This document shows positions 1 through 6,400 of a stretch of 6,400 nt of DNA, piece after piece. The stretch lies in NCBI GenBank assembly GCA_018971455.1, contig JAGXAV010000129.1, forward strand, positions 1 to 6,400, written 5' to 3'. The notes under the pieces are model-generated. The model ran no database searches. It was not told the origin of the DNA and was given only the letters and a program-made list of their open reading frames with translations. Within the stretch, counting starts at the first letter, position 1. Each line of letters opens with the position of its first letter. This DNA is from Rhodospirillales bacterium. GTDB lineage: Bacteria > Pseudomonadota > Alphaproteobacteria > Acetobacterales > Acetobacteraceae. The position numbers were made by a program, and so were the translations under genes.

Positions 1-275
1 CGCAGTGGCGCCAGCTGCGCGCGGCGGTGCGGCGCACCAGCTTCGGCGGCGATTGCTACGCCTATGGCCTGCTCGCGCTCGGGCAGATCGACATCGTGGC
101 CGAGGCGACCATGAAGGTGTGGGACTGGGCGGCGCTGGTGCCGGTGGTGGAGGGAGCCGGCGGGCGGCTGACCGACTGGCACGGACGGGTGCTGACCGCC
201 GACAGCGACGGGCATACGCTGGCGGTGGGCGACCCGGCGCTGCTGGCGCCCGCGGTCGATCTGCTGACCGCTTGA
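1..275 (+). CDS. hisN: Histidinol-phosphatase-like protein (inositol monophosphatase family), 3' end only
   Basis: This is the C-terminal 90 or so residues of an inositol-monophosphatase-family enzyme; the 5' part lies left of the window. The open frame runs from base 3 to the TGA at 273-275. Visible family features are a GDCYAYGLLALGQID segment (about 48-95) followed by VWDWAALVPVVEGAGG (about 117-164). The Asp at 123-125 occupies the conserved WD position that binds catalytic metal in this family. The wording of the second motif (D-x-AALVPVVEGAGG) is what I associate with HisN, the enzyme that dephosphorylates L-histidinol phosphate in histidine biosynthesis. Other family members, such as inositol-1-monophosphatase or CysQ, usually read differently here. 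No histidine gene is visible beside it, so the HisN assignment rests on motif wording alone. Family membership is firm; substrate is likely but unproven. Confidence 0.78.
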   Translation, partial: QWRQLRAAVRRTSFGGDCYAYGLLALGQIDIVAEATMKVWDWAALVPVVEGAGGRLTDWHGRVLTADSDGHTLAVGDPALLAPAVDLLTA

Positions 276-330
276 CCGCTGCCCCCGCGGCGTGGCCCCT
301 ATCGACCGGGACACCAAGGGGAGACGCCCG
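276..330 (+). other. Intergenic spacer between hisN-like gene and yejA
   Basis: This 55-bp gap is the only substantial non-coding DNA ahead of the transporter operon. I see no convincing -35/-10 promoter pair, and no hairpin followed by a T run that would mark a terminator for the upstream gene. It carries the yejA ribosome binding site and a short inverted pair, CCCCT at 296-300 and AGGGG at 317-321. The operon promoter may therefore lie inside or upstream of the hisN-like gene, or be of a type not recognisable by eye. Confidence 0.5.
316..324 (+). promoter_or_regulatory. Ribosome binding site of yejA
   Basis: AAGGGGAGA lies 6 nt upstream of the ATG at 331. It decides the start: the frame is also open from a GTG at 292, which would add 13 charged residues ahead of the signal peptide and has no good Shine-Dalgarno of its own. 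Confidence 0.75.
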
Positions 331-2154
331 ATGCGGGCCTTCGCTGCATTGATTCTGCTGCTGGCCGGGATCGGCGCCGCGCGGGCGCAGCCGGCGGCCA
401 GCCACAGCTACGGCTTGTCGCTGCTCGGCAGCCTCGCCCTGCCGGCCGGTTTCACCCATTTTCCCTATGTGAACCCCGACGCGCCGAAGGGCGGCGAGGT
501 GACGCTGTCGGCGGTCGGCACATTCGACAGCTTCAACCCGTTCATCCTGCGCGGCACCGCGGCGGGCGATGTGAGCCGGGTGTGGGACACGCTGTTGCAG
601 CGCAATGCCGACGAGGCGGGGGCTGCCTACGGGCATCTCGCCGAAAGCGTCGATATCGCGGCCGACCGCATGTGGGTGGCGTTCAATCTTTCCCCGCGGG
701 CGCATTTCAACGACGGCACGCCGGTCACCGCCGAGGACGTTGCCTGGACGTTCGAGACGCTGCGCAAGGAGGGCCGGCCATTCTACCGGCTGTACTATGC
801 CGGCGTCGCCAGCGTGGAGGTGGCGGGTCCGCTGCGCGTGGTGTTCCATTTCAAGACCGCCGCCAATCGCGAGTTGCCCTCCATCCTCGGCGAGATGCCG
901 GTGCTGCCGGAGCATTGGTGGAAGGGCCGCGATTTCAGCCGCCCGCTGACCGACCCGCCGCTCGGCTCGGGCCCCTATCGCGTCGGCCATTTCGAGTTCG
1001 GCCGCACCATCGCGCTCGACCGTGTGAAGAACTGGTGGGCGCGCGACCTGCCGACCGGGCGGGGCCTGGCCAATTTCGATGTGCGCCGCACCGAGTATTT
1101 CCGCGATTCCACCGTCGCCTTCGAGGCGTTCAAGGCCGGGCAGGTCGATTTCCGCGAAGAGAACATCGCCAAGGAATGGGCCACCGCCTACGATTTTCCG
1201 GCGGTGCGGCGCGGCCTGGTGAAGAAGGAATTGCTGCGCCAGCATCTGCCGACCGGCATGCAGGGCTTCGGCATGAACACCCGCCGCCCGCTTTTCGCCG
1301 ATGTGCGGGTGCGCCATGCGCTGGCGCTGGCCTTCGATTTCGAATGGGCCAACCGCAACCTCTTCTACGGCGCCTATACGCGCACCGAGAGCTATTTCAG
1401 CAACAGCACGCTGGCCTCCTCCGGCGTGCCGCAGGGTGCCGAGCTCGATCTCCTGGCGCAGTATCGCGCGCAGCTTCCCCCGGCCCTGTTCACCGAGCCG
1501 TTCAAGCTGCCGGTCACCGATGGCAGCGGCAACAACCGCCCGGAACTGATGGCGGCGCTGAAGCTGCTGGAGCAGGCGGGCTGGACGGTGCGGCACCGCC
1601 GGCTCGTCAATGCCGCAGGCCAGCCGTTCAGCTTCGAGATACTGCTCGCCCAGCCGGCCTTCGAGCGGGTCGCCCTGCCCTATGTGCAGTCGCTCGCCCG
1701 GCTCGGCATCGCCGCGCATGTGCGCACGGTTGATCCAGCGCAATACCAGCGGCTGATGGACAGCTATGATTTCGACATGACCGTGGTCGGCATCGGGCAA
1801 TCCGAAAGCCCGGGCAACGAGCAGACCGGGGATTGGAGCTGCGCGGCCGCCAAACAGACGGGCGGGGACAATCTGATGGGGGTGTGCAACCCGGTGATCG
1901 ATGCGCTGGTCGGCGATGTGGTGCATGCGCCGGATCGCGCGCACCTGCTCGCCGCCACCCACGCCCTCGACCGCGTGCTGCTGTGGAACTGGTATGTGGT
2001 TCCGCAATGGTATTTTCCCGATGTGCGCGTGGCCTACTGGGACCGTTTCGGCCGGCCGCCGGGCGAGGTGCGGCCGGGGCTGGTGTTCGATGCCTGGTGG
2101 GTGGACAAGGCCCGCGCCGCCGCGGTGGACAAAGCCCGCCACAACGGCGACTGA
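331..2154 (+). CDS. yejA: YejA-type periplasmic peptide-binding protein (ABC importer, SBP family 5)
   Basis: This is the periplasmic ligand-capturing subunit of a peptide ABC importer. The protein is 607 residues, close to the roughly 604 of E. coli YejA. Residues 1-19 form a Sec signal peptide: MR, a hydrophobic core ([12 protein letters not shown]), and an A-R-A cleavage site before Gln20. The mature part is a family 5 (Opp/Dpp-class) binding protein starting near residue 56. It includes the GSGPYRV motif at 212-218 and an [14 protein letters not shown] stretch that I recognise from YejA rather than from OppA or DppA. No lipobox cysteine is present, so it should be soluble. Only two cysteines occur, C504 and C519, and they could form a disulfide. 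The tail carries a short duplication ([13 protein letters not shown], residues 591-603). The gene is first in the operon and the yejB start follows after 13 bp. The YejA subfamily is well supported; the ligand is not (peptides, or microcin C-like compounds, are known for the family). Confidence 0.93.
   Translation: MRAFAALILLLAGIGAARAQPAASHSYGLSLLGSLALPAGFTHFPYVNPDAPKGGEVTLSAVGTFDSFNPFILRGTAAGDVSRVWDTLLQRNADEAGAAYGHLAESVDIAADRMWVAFNLSPRAHFNDGTPVTAEDVAWTFETLRKEGRPFYRLYYAGVASVEVAGPLRVVFHFKTAANRELPSILGEMPVLPEHWWKGRDFSRPLTDPPLGSGPYRVGHFEFGRTIALDRVKNWWARDLPTGRGLANFDVRRTEYFRDSTVAFEAFKAGQVDFREENIAKEWATAYDFPAVRRGLVKKELLRQHLPTGMQGFGMNTRRPLFADVRVRHALALAFDFEWANRNLFYGAYTRTESYFSNSTLASSGVPQGAELDLLAQYRAQLPPALFTEPFKLPVTDGSGNNRPELMAALKLLEQAGWTVRHRRLVNAAGQPFSFEILLAQPAFERVALPYVQSLARLGIAAHVRTVDPAQYQRLMDSYDFDMTVVGIGQSESPGNEQTGDWSCAAAKQTGGDNLMGVCNPVIDALVGDVVHAPDRAHLLAATHALDRVLLWNWYVVPQWYFPDVRVAYWDRFGRPPGEVRPGLVFDAWWVDKARAAAVDKARHNGD
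2101..2139 (+). repeat. 15-bp direct repeat pair at the 3' end of yejA
   Basis: GTGGACAAGGCCCGC at 2101-2115 recurs at 2125-2139 with one mismatch (AAG to AAA, silent for Lys). The copies are separated by the 9 bp GCCGCCGCG, giving a 24-bp period. Both are in frame and encode VDKAR twice, separated by AAA. It looks like a small in-frame duplication in the C-terminal tail, downstream of the conserved FDAWW end of the binding-protein fold. Confidence 0.75.
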
Positions 2155-2155
2155 C

Positions 2156-2160
2156 GGGAG
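2156..2160 (+). promoter_or_regulatory. Ribosome binding site of yejB (supports a TTG start)
   Basis: GGGAG sits directly after the yejA stop codon and 7 nt upstream of the TTG at 2168-2170. The spacing supports TTG as initiator. The first in-frame ATG (2279) would remove the first membrane helix. Confidence 0.65.
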
Positions 2161-2167
2161 CGCGAGA

Positions 2168-3241
2168 TTGGCCGCCTATCTCGTCCGCCGCCTGCTGCTG
2201 GTGATCCCGACGCTGTTCGGCATCATCGCCATCAATTTCGTCGTCGTGCAGTTCGCGCCGGGCGGGCCGGTGGAGCAGATGATCGCCGAGCTGAAGGGGC
2301 ACGGGCAGGTGGGCGGGCGCATCTCGGGCCAGGGGGCGGCCGAGGCGATGGGCGGGGATGCGGCGCTGTATCGCGGGGCGCGCGGGCTCGATCCGCATGT
2401 GGTGGCCGACATCAAGCGCATGTTCGGCTTCGACAAGCCGGCACCGGTGCGCTTCGCGCACATGCTGCGCGATTATCTGCGCTTCGATTTCGGCCGCAGC
2501 TTCTTCCGCGACCGCTCGGTGATCGGGCTGATCCTGCAGAAGATGCCGGTCTCGGTCTCGCTCGGGCTGTGGTCCACGCTGCTGGTCTATTTCGTGTCCA
2601 TCCCGCTCGGCATCGCCAAGGCGGTGCGCGACGGCAGCCGCTTCGACGTCGCCACCAGTGCGGCGGTGCTGGTGGGCTACGCGGTGCCGGGCTTCCTGCT
2701 CGCCATTCTGCTGGTGGTTCTGTTCGCCGGCGGCAGCTTCGTGCAGTGGTTCCCGCTGCGCGGCCTGACCAGCATGGATTCGGCGCATTGGAGCTTCGCC
2801 GCCCGCGCCGGGGATTATCTGTGGCACATGGTGCTGCCGACCATCGCCATGGTGGTCGGCGGCTTCGCCAGCCTGACCATGCTGACCAAGAACTGCTTCC
2901 TGGAGGAAATCCGCAAGCAGTATGTGGTGACGGCTCGCGCCAAGGGTGCGAGCGAGACGCGCATCCTCTACCGCCACGTTTTCCGCAACGCGATGCTGCT
3001 GATCATTGCCGGGTTTCCGGCCGCCTTCATCAGCATCCTGTTCTCCTCGGCCCTGCTGGTGGAGATCATCTTCTCGCTGGACGGGCTGGGGCTGCTCGGC
3101 TTCAACGCCGCCATCCAGCGCGACTATCCGGTGATGTTCGGCACGCTCTACATCTTCACTCTGCTCGGCTTGCTGATGCAGATCGTCGGCGACGTGATGT
3201 ACACCATCGTCGATCCGCGCATCGATTTCGAGGCCAGGTGA
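2168..3241 (+). CDS. yejB: YejB-type inner-membrane permease of a peptide ABC importer
   Basis: One of the two channel subunits that carry the peptide ligand across the inner membrane (OppB/DppB class). The protein is 357 residues, against about 364 for E. coli YejB. The start is a TTG, giving [11 protein letters not shown]. That matches the usual N-terminus of this family, and later starts would cut into helix 1. Predicted membrane segments are near residues 9-30, 132-152, 161-190, 220-240, 276-303 and 322-346, with a long periplasmic region after helix 1. The cytoplasmic coupling (EAA) loop spans about 244-275, includes [18 protein letters not shown] and has its conserved Gly at 260; this loop docks on the ATPase. 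The segment APGGPVEQ after helix 1 is typical of YejB. The gene follows yejA by 13 bp, and its stop codon lies within the yejE Shine-Dalgarno, so coupling to yejE is likely. Assignment to OppB/DppB-class permeases is very safe; YejB follows from wording and operon order. Confidence 0.93.
   Translation: MAAYLVRRLLLVIPTLFGIIAINFVVVQFAPGGPVEQMIAELKGHGQVGGRISGQGAAEAMGGDAALYRGARGLDPHVVADIKRMFGFDKPAPVRFAHMLRDYLRFDFGRSFFRDRSVIGLILQKMPVSVSLGLWSTLLVYFVSIPLGIAKAVRDGSRFDVATSAAVLVGYAVPGFLLAILLVVLFAGGSFVQWFPLRGLTSMDSAHWSFAARAGDYLWHMVLPTIAMVVGGFASLTMLTKNCFLEEIRKQYVVTARAKGASETRILYRHVFRNAMLLIIAGFPAAFISILFSSALLVEIIFSLDGLGLLGFNAAIQRDYPVMFGTLYIFTLLGLLMQIVGDVMYTIVDPRIDFEAR
3236..3241 (+). promoter_or_regulatory. 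Ribosome binding site of yejE overlapping the yejB stop
   Basis: AGGTGA matches the 3' part of the ideal Shine-Dalgarno GGAGGTGA. The last G of AGG is 5 nt from the ATG at 3244, and TGA (3239-3241) is the stop codon of yejB. This favours ATG 3244 over the alternative GTG at 3238, which has only GAGG (3230-3233) 4 nt away. Confidence 0.6.
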
Positions 3242-3243
3242 GC

Positions 3244-4272
3244 ATGCGCCTCTCGCCGCTCACCAGGCGCCGGCTGGCGGTGTTCCGCGCGCACCGGCGC
3301 GGCTTCTGGTCATTGTGGATCTTTCTCGTTCTGTTCGGCCTGACGCTGTTCGCCGAGTTCATCGCCAATGATCGCCCGCTGGTCATTCGCTTTGACGGCC
3401 ACTGGTATTTTCCGGTGGTTCAGGACATCAGCGAAGACCGCTTCGGGGCGGATTTCATGCCGACCGAGGCGGATTATTCGGACCCCGCCCTGCAGGCGGC
3501 GATCCGGGCGAAGGGATGGATGGTGTGGCCCGCGGTGCCATTCCATTACGACACCGTGGTGAACCGCCTGCCGGTGCCGGCCCCCGCACCGCCGAGTTGG
3601 CGCAACCTGCTGGGGACCGACGATCAGGCGCGCGACGTGCTGGCGCGCGTCATCTACGGCTTCCGGCTTTCGGTGCTGTTCGGTTTCACGCTGACCCTCA
3701 TCTCCTCGATGATCGGGGTGGCCGCCGGCGCCATACAGGGGTTCCGCGGCGGGCTGACCGACCTGCTGTTCCAGCGCTTCATCGAGATCTGGTCCGGCAT
3801 GCCGCAGCTCTACCTGCTGATCATCCTCGCCAGCATCATCACGCCGAGCTTCTGGGTGCTGCTGGTCTTTCTGCTGCTGTTCAGCTGGATGAACCTCACC
3901 GGCGTGGTGCGCGCGGAGTTCCTGCGCGGGCGCAATCTGGAATATGTCCGCGCCGCCAAGGCGCTCGGCGTGTCGGACATCGCGGTGATGTGGCGCCATA
4001 TCCTGCCCAACGCGATGGTGGCCACGCTGACCTTCCTGCCCTTCACCCTGTCGGGCTCGGTGACCATTCTGGCGAGTCTCGATTTCCTCGGCTTCGGCCT
4101 GCCGCCCGGCTCGCCCTCGCTGGGCGAGCTGGTCAACCAGGGCAAGGACAATTTGCAGGCGCCGTGGCTCGGCATTACCGCCTTCGTCGTGCTGGGCGGA
4201 TTGCTGACGTTGCTGATCTTTATCGGCGAGGCGGTGCGCGACGCGTTCGATCCGCGCAAGGCGGGACGATGA
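3244..4272 (+). CDS. yejE: YejE-type inner-membrane permease of a peptide ABC importer
   Basis: The second channel subunit (OppC/DppC class), pairing with YejB. The protein is 342 residues; E. coli YejE is about 341. After a basic N-terminus, helix 1 lies near residues 21-40. A long periplasmic segment (about 41-130) follows, containing FIANDRPL and several aromatic residues, as is typical of YejE and longer than in OppC. The core opens with [19 protein letters not shown]. Further hydrophobic segments lie near 142-165, 189-220 (probably two helices), 256-285 and 308-330. The coupling loop reads [20 protein letters not shown], with its Gly at 242. The [20 protein letters not shown] stretch before the last helix is also characteristic. 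An alternative GTG start at 3238 would add two residues and overlap the yejB stop by 4 bp. The 3' end overlaps yejF by 4 bp (ATGA). Confidence 0.93.
   Translation: MRLSPLTRRRLAVFRAHRRGFWSLWIFLVLFGLTLFAEFIANDRPLVIRFDGHWYFPVVQDISEDRFGADFMPTEADYSDPALQAAIRAKGWMVWPAVPFHYDTVVNRLPVPAPAPPSWRNLLGTDDQARDVLARVIYGFRLSVLFGFTLTLISSMIGVAAGAIQGFRGGLTDLLFQRFIEIWSGMPQLYLLIILASIITPSFWVLLVFLLLFSWMNLTGVVRAEFLRGRNLEYVRAAKALGVSDIAVMWRHILPNAMVATLTFLPFTLSGSVTILASLDFLGFGLPPGSPSLGELVNQGKDNLQAPWLGITAFVVLGGLLTLLIFIGEAVRDAFDPRKAGR
4258..4261 (+). promoter_or_regulatory. Ribosome binding site of yejF inside yejE
   Basis: AAGG lies 7 nt upstream of the ATG at 4269, within the last codons of yejE. The ATGA overlap (4269-4272) lets ribosomes ending yejE restart on yejF, so the modest match may suffice. 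Confidence 0.5.
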
Positions 4273-5873
4273 GCCTGCTCGCGGTTGCCGATCTCTCCGT
4301 CGCCTTCGGCGCCCAGCGCGTGGTGGATGGCGTGTCCTTCACCCTCGAGCGGGGCGAGACGCTGGCGCTGGTCGGCGAGAGCGGCTCCGGCAAATCGATG
4401 ACGGCGCTGTCGGTGTTGCAATTGCTGCCGCCGGGGGCGGTCTGCGCGGGGCGGGTGACGCTGGACGGGCAGGAGGTTCTCGGCGCCGGTCCGCGGGCGT
4501 TGCGCCGGCTGCGCGGCGGCGTCGCCGGCATGGTGTTCCAGGAGCCGATGACCAGCCTCAATCCGCTCGGGCGGATCGGGGGGCAGGTGATCGAGGCGAT
4601 CCAGCTGCACCGCCGCTGCCCGCCCGCCGAGGCCCGCGCGCAGGCGATCGCCCTGCTCGCCGAGGTGGGGTTCGCCGATGCCGAGGGCCGTTTCGAGGCG
4701 TTTCCCCACCAGCTTTCCGGCGGCCAGCGCCAGCGCGTGATGATCGCCATCGCGCTTGCCAACGACCCCGCCCTGCTGATCGCCGATGAGCCGACGACGG
4801 CGCTGGACGTCACCATCCAGGCGCAGATCCTCAAGCTTCTGGCGGCGGAAAAGGCGGCGCGCGGGCTCGCGCTGCTGCTCATCAGCCATGATCTCTCGAT
4901 CGTCCGCCGCTATGCCGACCGGGTTTGCGTGATGCAGGGCGGGCGGGTGGTGGAGAGCGGGCCGGCGGGGGAGATCTTCGCCGCCCCCACCCATGCCTAC
5001 ACCCGTGCGCTGATCGCCGCCGAGCGCCAGGGGATGCCGTTGCCGGCGCCGGCCCCGGCGCCGCCGCTGGTCAGGGCGGAGCAGGTGAAGGTGCATTTCC
5101 CGATCCGTCGCGGCGTTCTGCGGCGGGTGGTCGGGCATGTGCGCGCGGTCGATGGCGTGTCGGTGCGGGTGCATGCGGGGGAGACGGTGGGGCTGGTCGG
5201 CGAGAGCGGCTCCGGCAAGTCCACCATGGGGTATGCGCTGCTGCGCCTGGTGGCGGCGGAGGGGGAGATCCGCTTCGACGGTGCCGATCTGGCGGGGTTG
5301 GAGAAGCAGGCGCTGCGCCGGCTGCGCGGCGACATGCAGATCGTCTTCCAGGATCCGTTCGGCAGCCTCTCGCCGCGCCTGGCGGTGGGCGAGATCGTCG
5401 CCGAGGGGCTGGCGGTGCACGCGCCGGAGCTGGACCGCGCGGCGCGCGAGGCCGCGGTGGCGGCCGTGCTGGCGGAGGTCGGGCTCGACCCGTCCTGCGC
5501 CGGGCGGTATCCGCACGAATTCTCCGGCGGGCAGCGCCAGCGCATCGCCATTGCCCGCGCCATGGTGCTGAAGCCGCGCTTCGTCGTGCTCGACGAGCCG
5601 ACCAGCGCGCTCGACATGTCGGTCCAGGCGCAGATCGTGGACCTGCTGCGCCGGCTGCAGCGCGATCATGGGCTGGGCTACCTGTTCATCAGCCACGATC
5701 TGCGGGTGGTGCGCGCACTCGCGCACCGGGTGGTGGTGATGCGCCACGGGCAGGTGGTGGAAGAGGGCCCGGCGGCGGCGATGTTCGCCGCCCCACAGGC
5801 CGATTATACCCGCGCCCTGATGGCGGCGGCCTTCAAGCTGGATGCCGATGAAAGCGGCGCGGTGGCGGGATGA
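4269..5873 (+). CDS. yejF: YejF-type fused double ATPase of a peptide ABC importer
   Basis: Cytoplasmic energy-supplying subunit: two ABC ATPase domains in one chain, replacing the separate OppD and OppF of related importers. Length is 534 residues, against about 529 for E. coli YejF. Domain 1 has Walker A GESGSGKS at 36-43, Q-loop Gln91, signature LSGGQRQR at 149-156, Walker B ending D173-E174 and switch His207. Domain 2 has Walker A at 311-318, Q-loop Gln361, signature FSGGQRQR at 418-425, Walker B ending D442-E443 and switch His476. All catalytic residues are intact in both halves, so two working ATP sites are expected. An alanine-proline linker, PAPAPAPP at 259-266, joins the domains. The cysteine-rich C-terminal motif found in some Opp/Dpp ATPases is absent. 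The gene overlaps yejE by 4 bp and ends 15 bp from a convergent gene. Peptide-type double ATPase is certain; YejF follows from fusion plus operon order. Confidence 0.95.
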   Translation: MSLLAVADLSVAFGAQRVVDGVSFTLERGETLALVGESGSGKSMTALSVLQLLPPGAVCAGRVTLDGQEVLGAGPRALRRLRGGVAGMVFQEPMTSLNPLGRIGGQVIEAIQLHRRCPPAEARAQAIALLAEVGFADAEGRFEAFPHQLSGGQRQRVMIAIALANDPALLIADEPTTALDVTIQAQILKLLAAEKAARGLALLLISHDLSIVRRYADRVCVMQGGRVVESGPAGEIFAAPTHAYTRALIAAERQGMPLPAPAPAPPLVRAEQVKVHFPIRRGVLRRVVGHVRAVDGVSVRVHAGETVGLVGESGSGKSTMGYALLRLVAAEGEIRFDGADLAGLEKQALRRLRGDMQIVFQDPFGSLSPRLAVGEIVAEGLAVHAPELDRAAREAAVAAVLAEVGLDPSCAGRYPHEFSGGQRQRIAIARAMVLKPRFVVLDEPTSALDMSVQAQIVDLLRRLQRDHGLGYLFISHDLRVVRALAHRVVVMRHGQVVEEGPAAAMFAAPQADYTRALMAAAFKLDADESGAVAG

Positions 5874-5888
5874 TGGTGCCGGGCGGGC

Positions 5889-6400
5889 TCAGCGCCAGCG
5901 CAGGACGATGCCGGCGGCGGCCAGCATCAGGAGCATGCCGAACACCTCGAAGGGGCCGACCTGTTCGCCGAGGACGACCATGCCGAGCAGCACCGAGATG
6001 ATCGGCGAGACGAAGGCGTAGCTGCCGGTGCGGCTGGCGCCCCAGTCGCGCATCAGGAAGAAATAGATGATGGTGGCGCCGAGCGAGCCGGGCAGCAGCA
6101 GGAACAGCCAGGCCGACCAGGCGGCAAACCCCCACTGGCCGGCGAGCGCGGTCCGCGCCCCCGGCTCGAAGGCCAGCGACAGCACCAGCAGAACGAGGCC
6201 GCCGATGAGATTCGTCGCGCCAGCCACGTCGGCCGGCGACAGGCTGCGCATCAGCGGGCGGGCCAGTACGGAGCCGAAGCTGTAGCACAGGCAGCCGACC
6301 ACCACGCCGCCCGCGCCGAGCAGCTCGGAGGCCTGCAACTGCCCCGCCAGCGCCTTGCGGCCGAAGAGGAACAGGATGCCGATGACGCCGAGCGCGATCG
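5889..6400 (-). CDS. EamA/DMT-family membrane transporter, C-terminal half (5' end outside window)
   Basis: This is the C-terminal 169 residues of a drug/metabolite-transporter-superfamily (EamA) protein. Full members are usually about 280-310 residues with ten helices in two EamA repeats, so about half is visible. The frame stays open to the window's right edge and continues beyond it; a TTG near 6338 is only an internal Leu. The visible part begins with the end of the first repeat (GVIGILFLFGRKAL). The second repeat follows, with about five hydrophobic segments, among them GAGGVVVGCLCYSFGSVLAR, LIGGLVLLVLSLAF, AWLFLLLPGSLGATIIYFFL, YAFVSPIISVLLGMVVLGE and FGMLLMLAAAGIVL. The stretch SPIISVLLGMVVLGEQVGPFEVFG is the familiar EamA ending, and the protein stops with LRWR. 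Family members export amino acids, metabolites or drugs; nothing here indicates which. It is convergent with the yej operon and so not part of it. The family is very secure; the substrate is unknown. Confidence 0.9.
   Translation of the reverse strand, partial: IALGVIGILFLFGRKALAGQLQASELLGAGGVVVGCLCYSFGSVLARPLMRSLSPADVAGATNLIGGLVLLVLSLAFEPGARTALAGQWGFAAWSAWLFLLLPGSLGATIIYFFLMRDWGASRTGSYAFVSPIISVLLGMVVLGEQVGPFEVFGMLLMLAAAGIVLRWR

Noticed and set aside
292..330. Upstream GTG start for yejA
   Set aside because: It would put 13 charged residues before the signal peptide and lacks a Shine-Dalgarno; ATG 331 has AAGGGGAGA at 6 nt.
582..1733. 383-codon + strand frame overlapping yejA
   Set aside because: Arg/Gly/Ala-rich shadow frame inside yejA. 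The yejA frame has the signal peptide and binding-protein motifs.
1628..2977. 449-codon open frame on the - strand across yejA and yejB
   Set aside because: Low-complexity His/Arg/Ala/Pro-rich product, antisense to two well-supported genes, with no family motif.
3810..5747. 645-codon open frame on the - strand across yejE and yejF
   Set aside because: It is a codon-bias shadow: GC-rich third positions remove stops on the opposite strand. The product is rich in His, Arg, Gln and Ala with no recognisable fold, and the + strand carries intact ABC ATPase motifs.
5833..6288. 151-codon - strand frame overlapping the EamA gene
   Set aside because: Arg/Ala/Gly/Pro-rich shadow. The other - strand frame has clear membrane helices and the EamA ending.
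6336..6338. TTG as the start of the EamA gene
   Set aside because: The reading frame continues upstream to the window edge with typical EamA first-repeat sequence (GVIGILFLFG), so this is an internal Leu.
1..6400. Novel system, mobile element, CRISPR or RNA gene
   Set aside because: Nearly all of the window is accounted for by known gene families. No spaced repeat arrays, terminal inverted repeats, transposase or integrase motifs or tRNA-like cloverleaf were seen by eye.

Overview
The window is a very GC-rich stretch (roughly two thirds G+C or more by eye) with tightly packed genes, strong G/C bias at third codon positions, and protein types that fit an alphaproteobacterium. I would not go below class level from the sequence alone. 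I see no tRNA, rRNA, CRISPR array, insertion sequence, integrase or prophage gene.

Layout. Positions 1-275 hold the 3' end of an inositol-monophosphatase-family gene, most like histidinol-phosphatase HisN. After a 55-bp gap comes a compact four-gene operon on the + strand (331-5873). It encodes a complete peptide ABC importer of the YejABEF type: periplasmic binding protein YejA, permeases YejB and YejE, and a single fused double-ATPase YejF. The junctions are 13 bp (yejA-yejB), 2 bp (yejB-yejE) and a 4-bp ATGA overlap (yejE-yejF), which implies one transcript with translational coupling. A convergent gene on the - strand (5889 to beyond 6400) encodes the C-terminal half of an EamA/DMT-family membrane transporter. 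Only 15 bp separates its stop codon from that of yejF.

How the genes work together. YejA is exported by its signal peptide, captures a peptide-like ligand in the periplasm and delivers it to the YejB/YejE channel. The two ATPase halves of YejF power import. In enterobacteria this family takes up peptides and the peptide-nucleotide antibiotic microcin C; the actual substrate here cannot be read from sequence. The HisN-like gene and the EamA exporter have no evident functional link to the importer.

I found no undescribed system. The window looks like ordinary chromosomal housekeeping and transport DNA. The observations worth a second look are small: a 15-bp near-perfect direct repeat that duplicated the YejA tail, a lone cysteine pair in YejA, a TTG start for yejB, a stop codon embedded in the yejE Shine-Dalgarno, and the very tight convergent junction.
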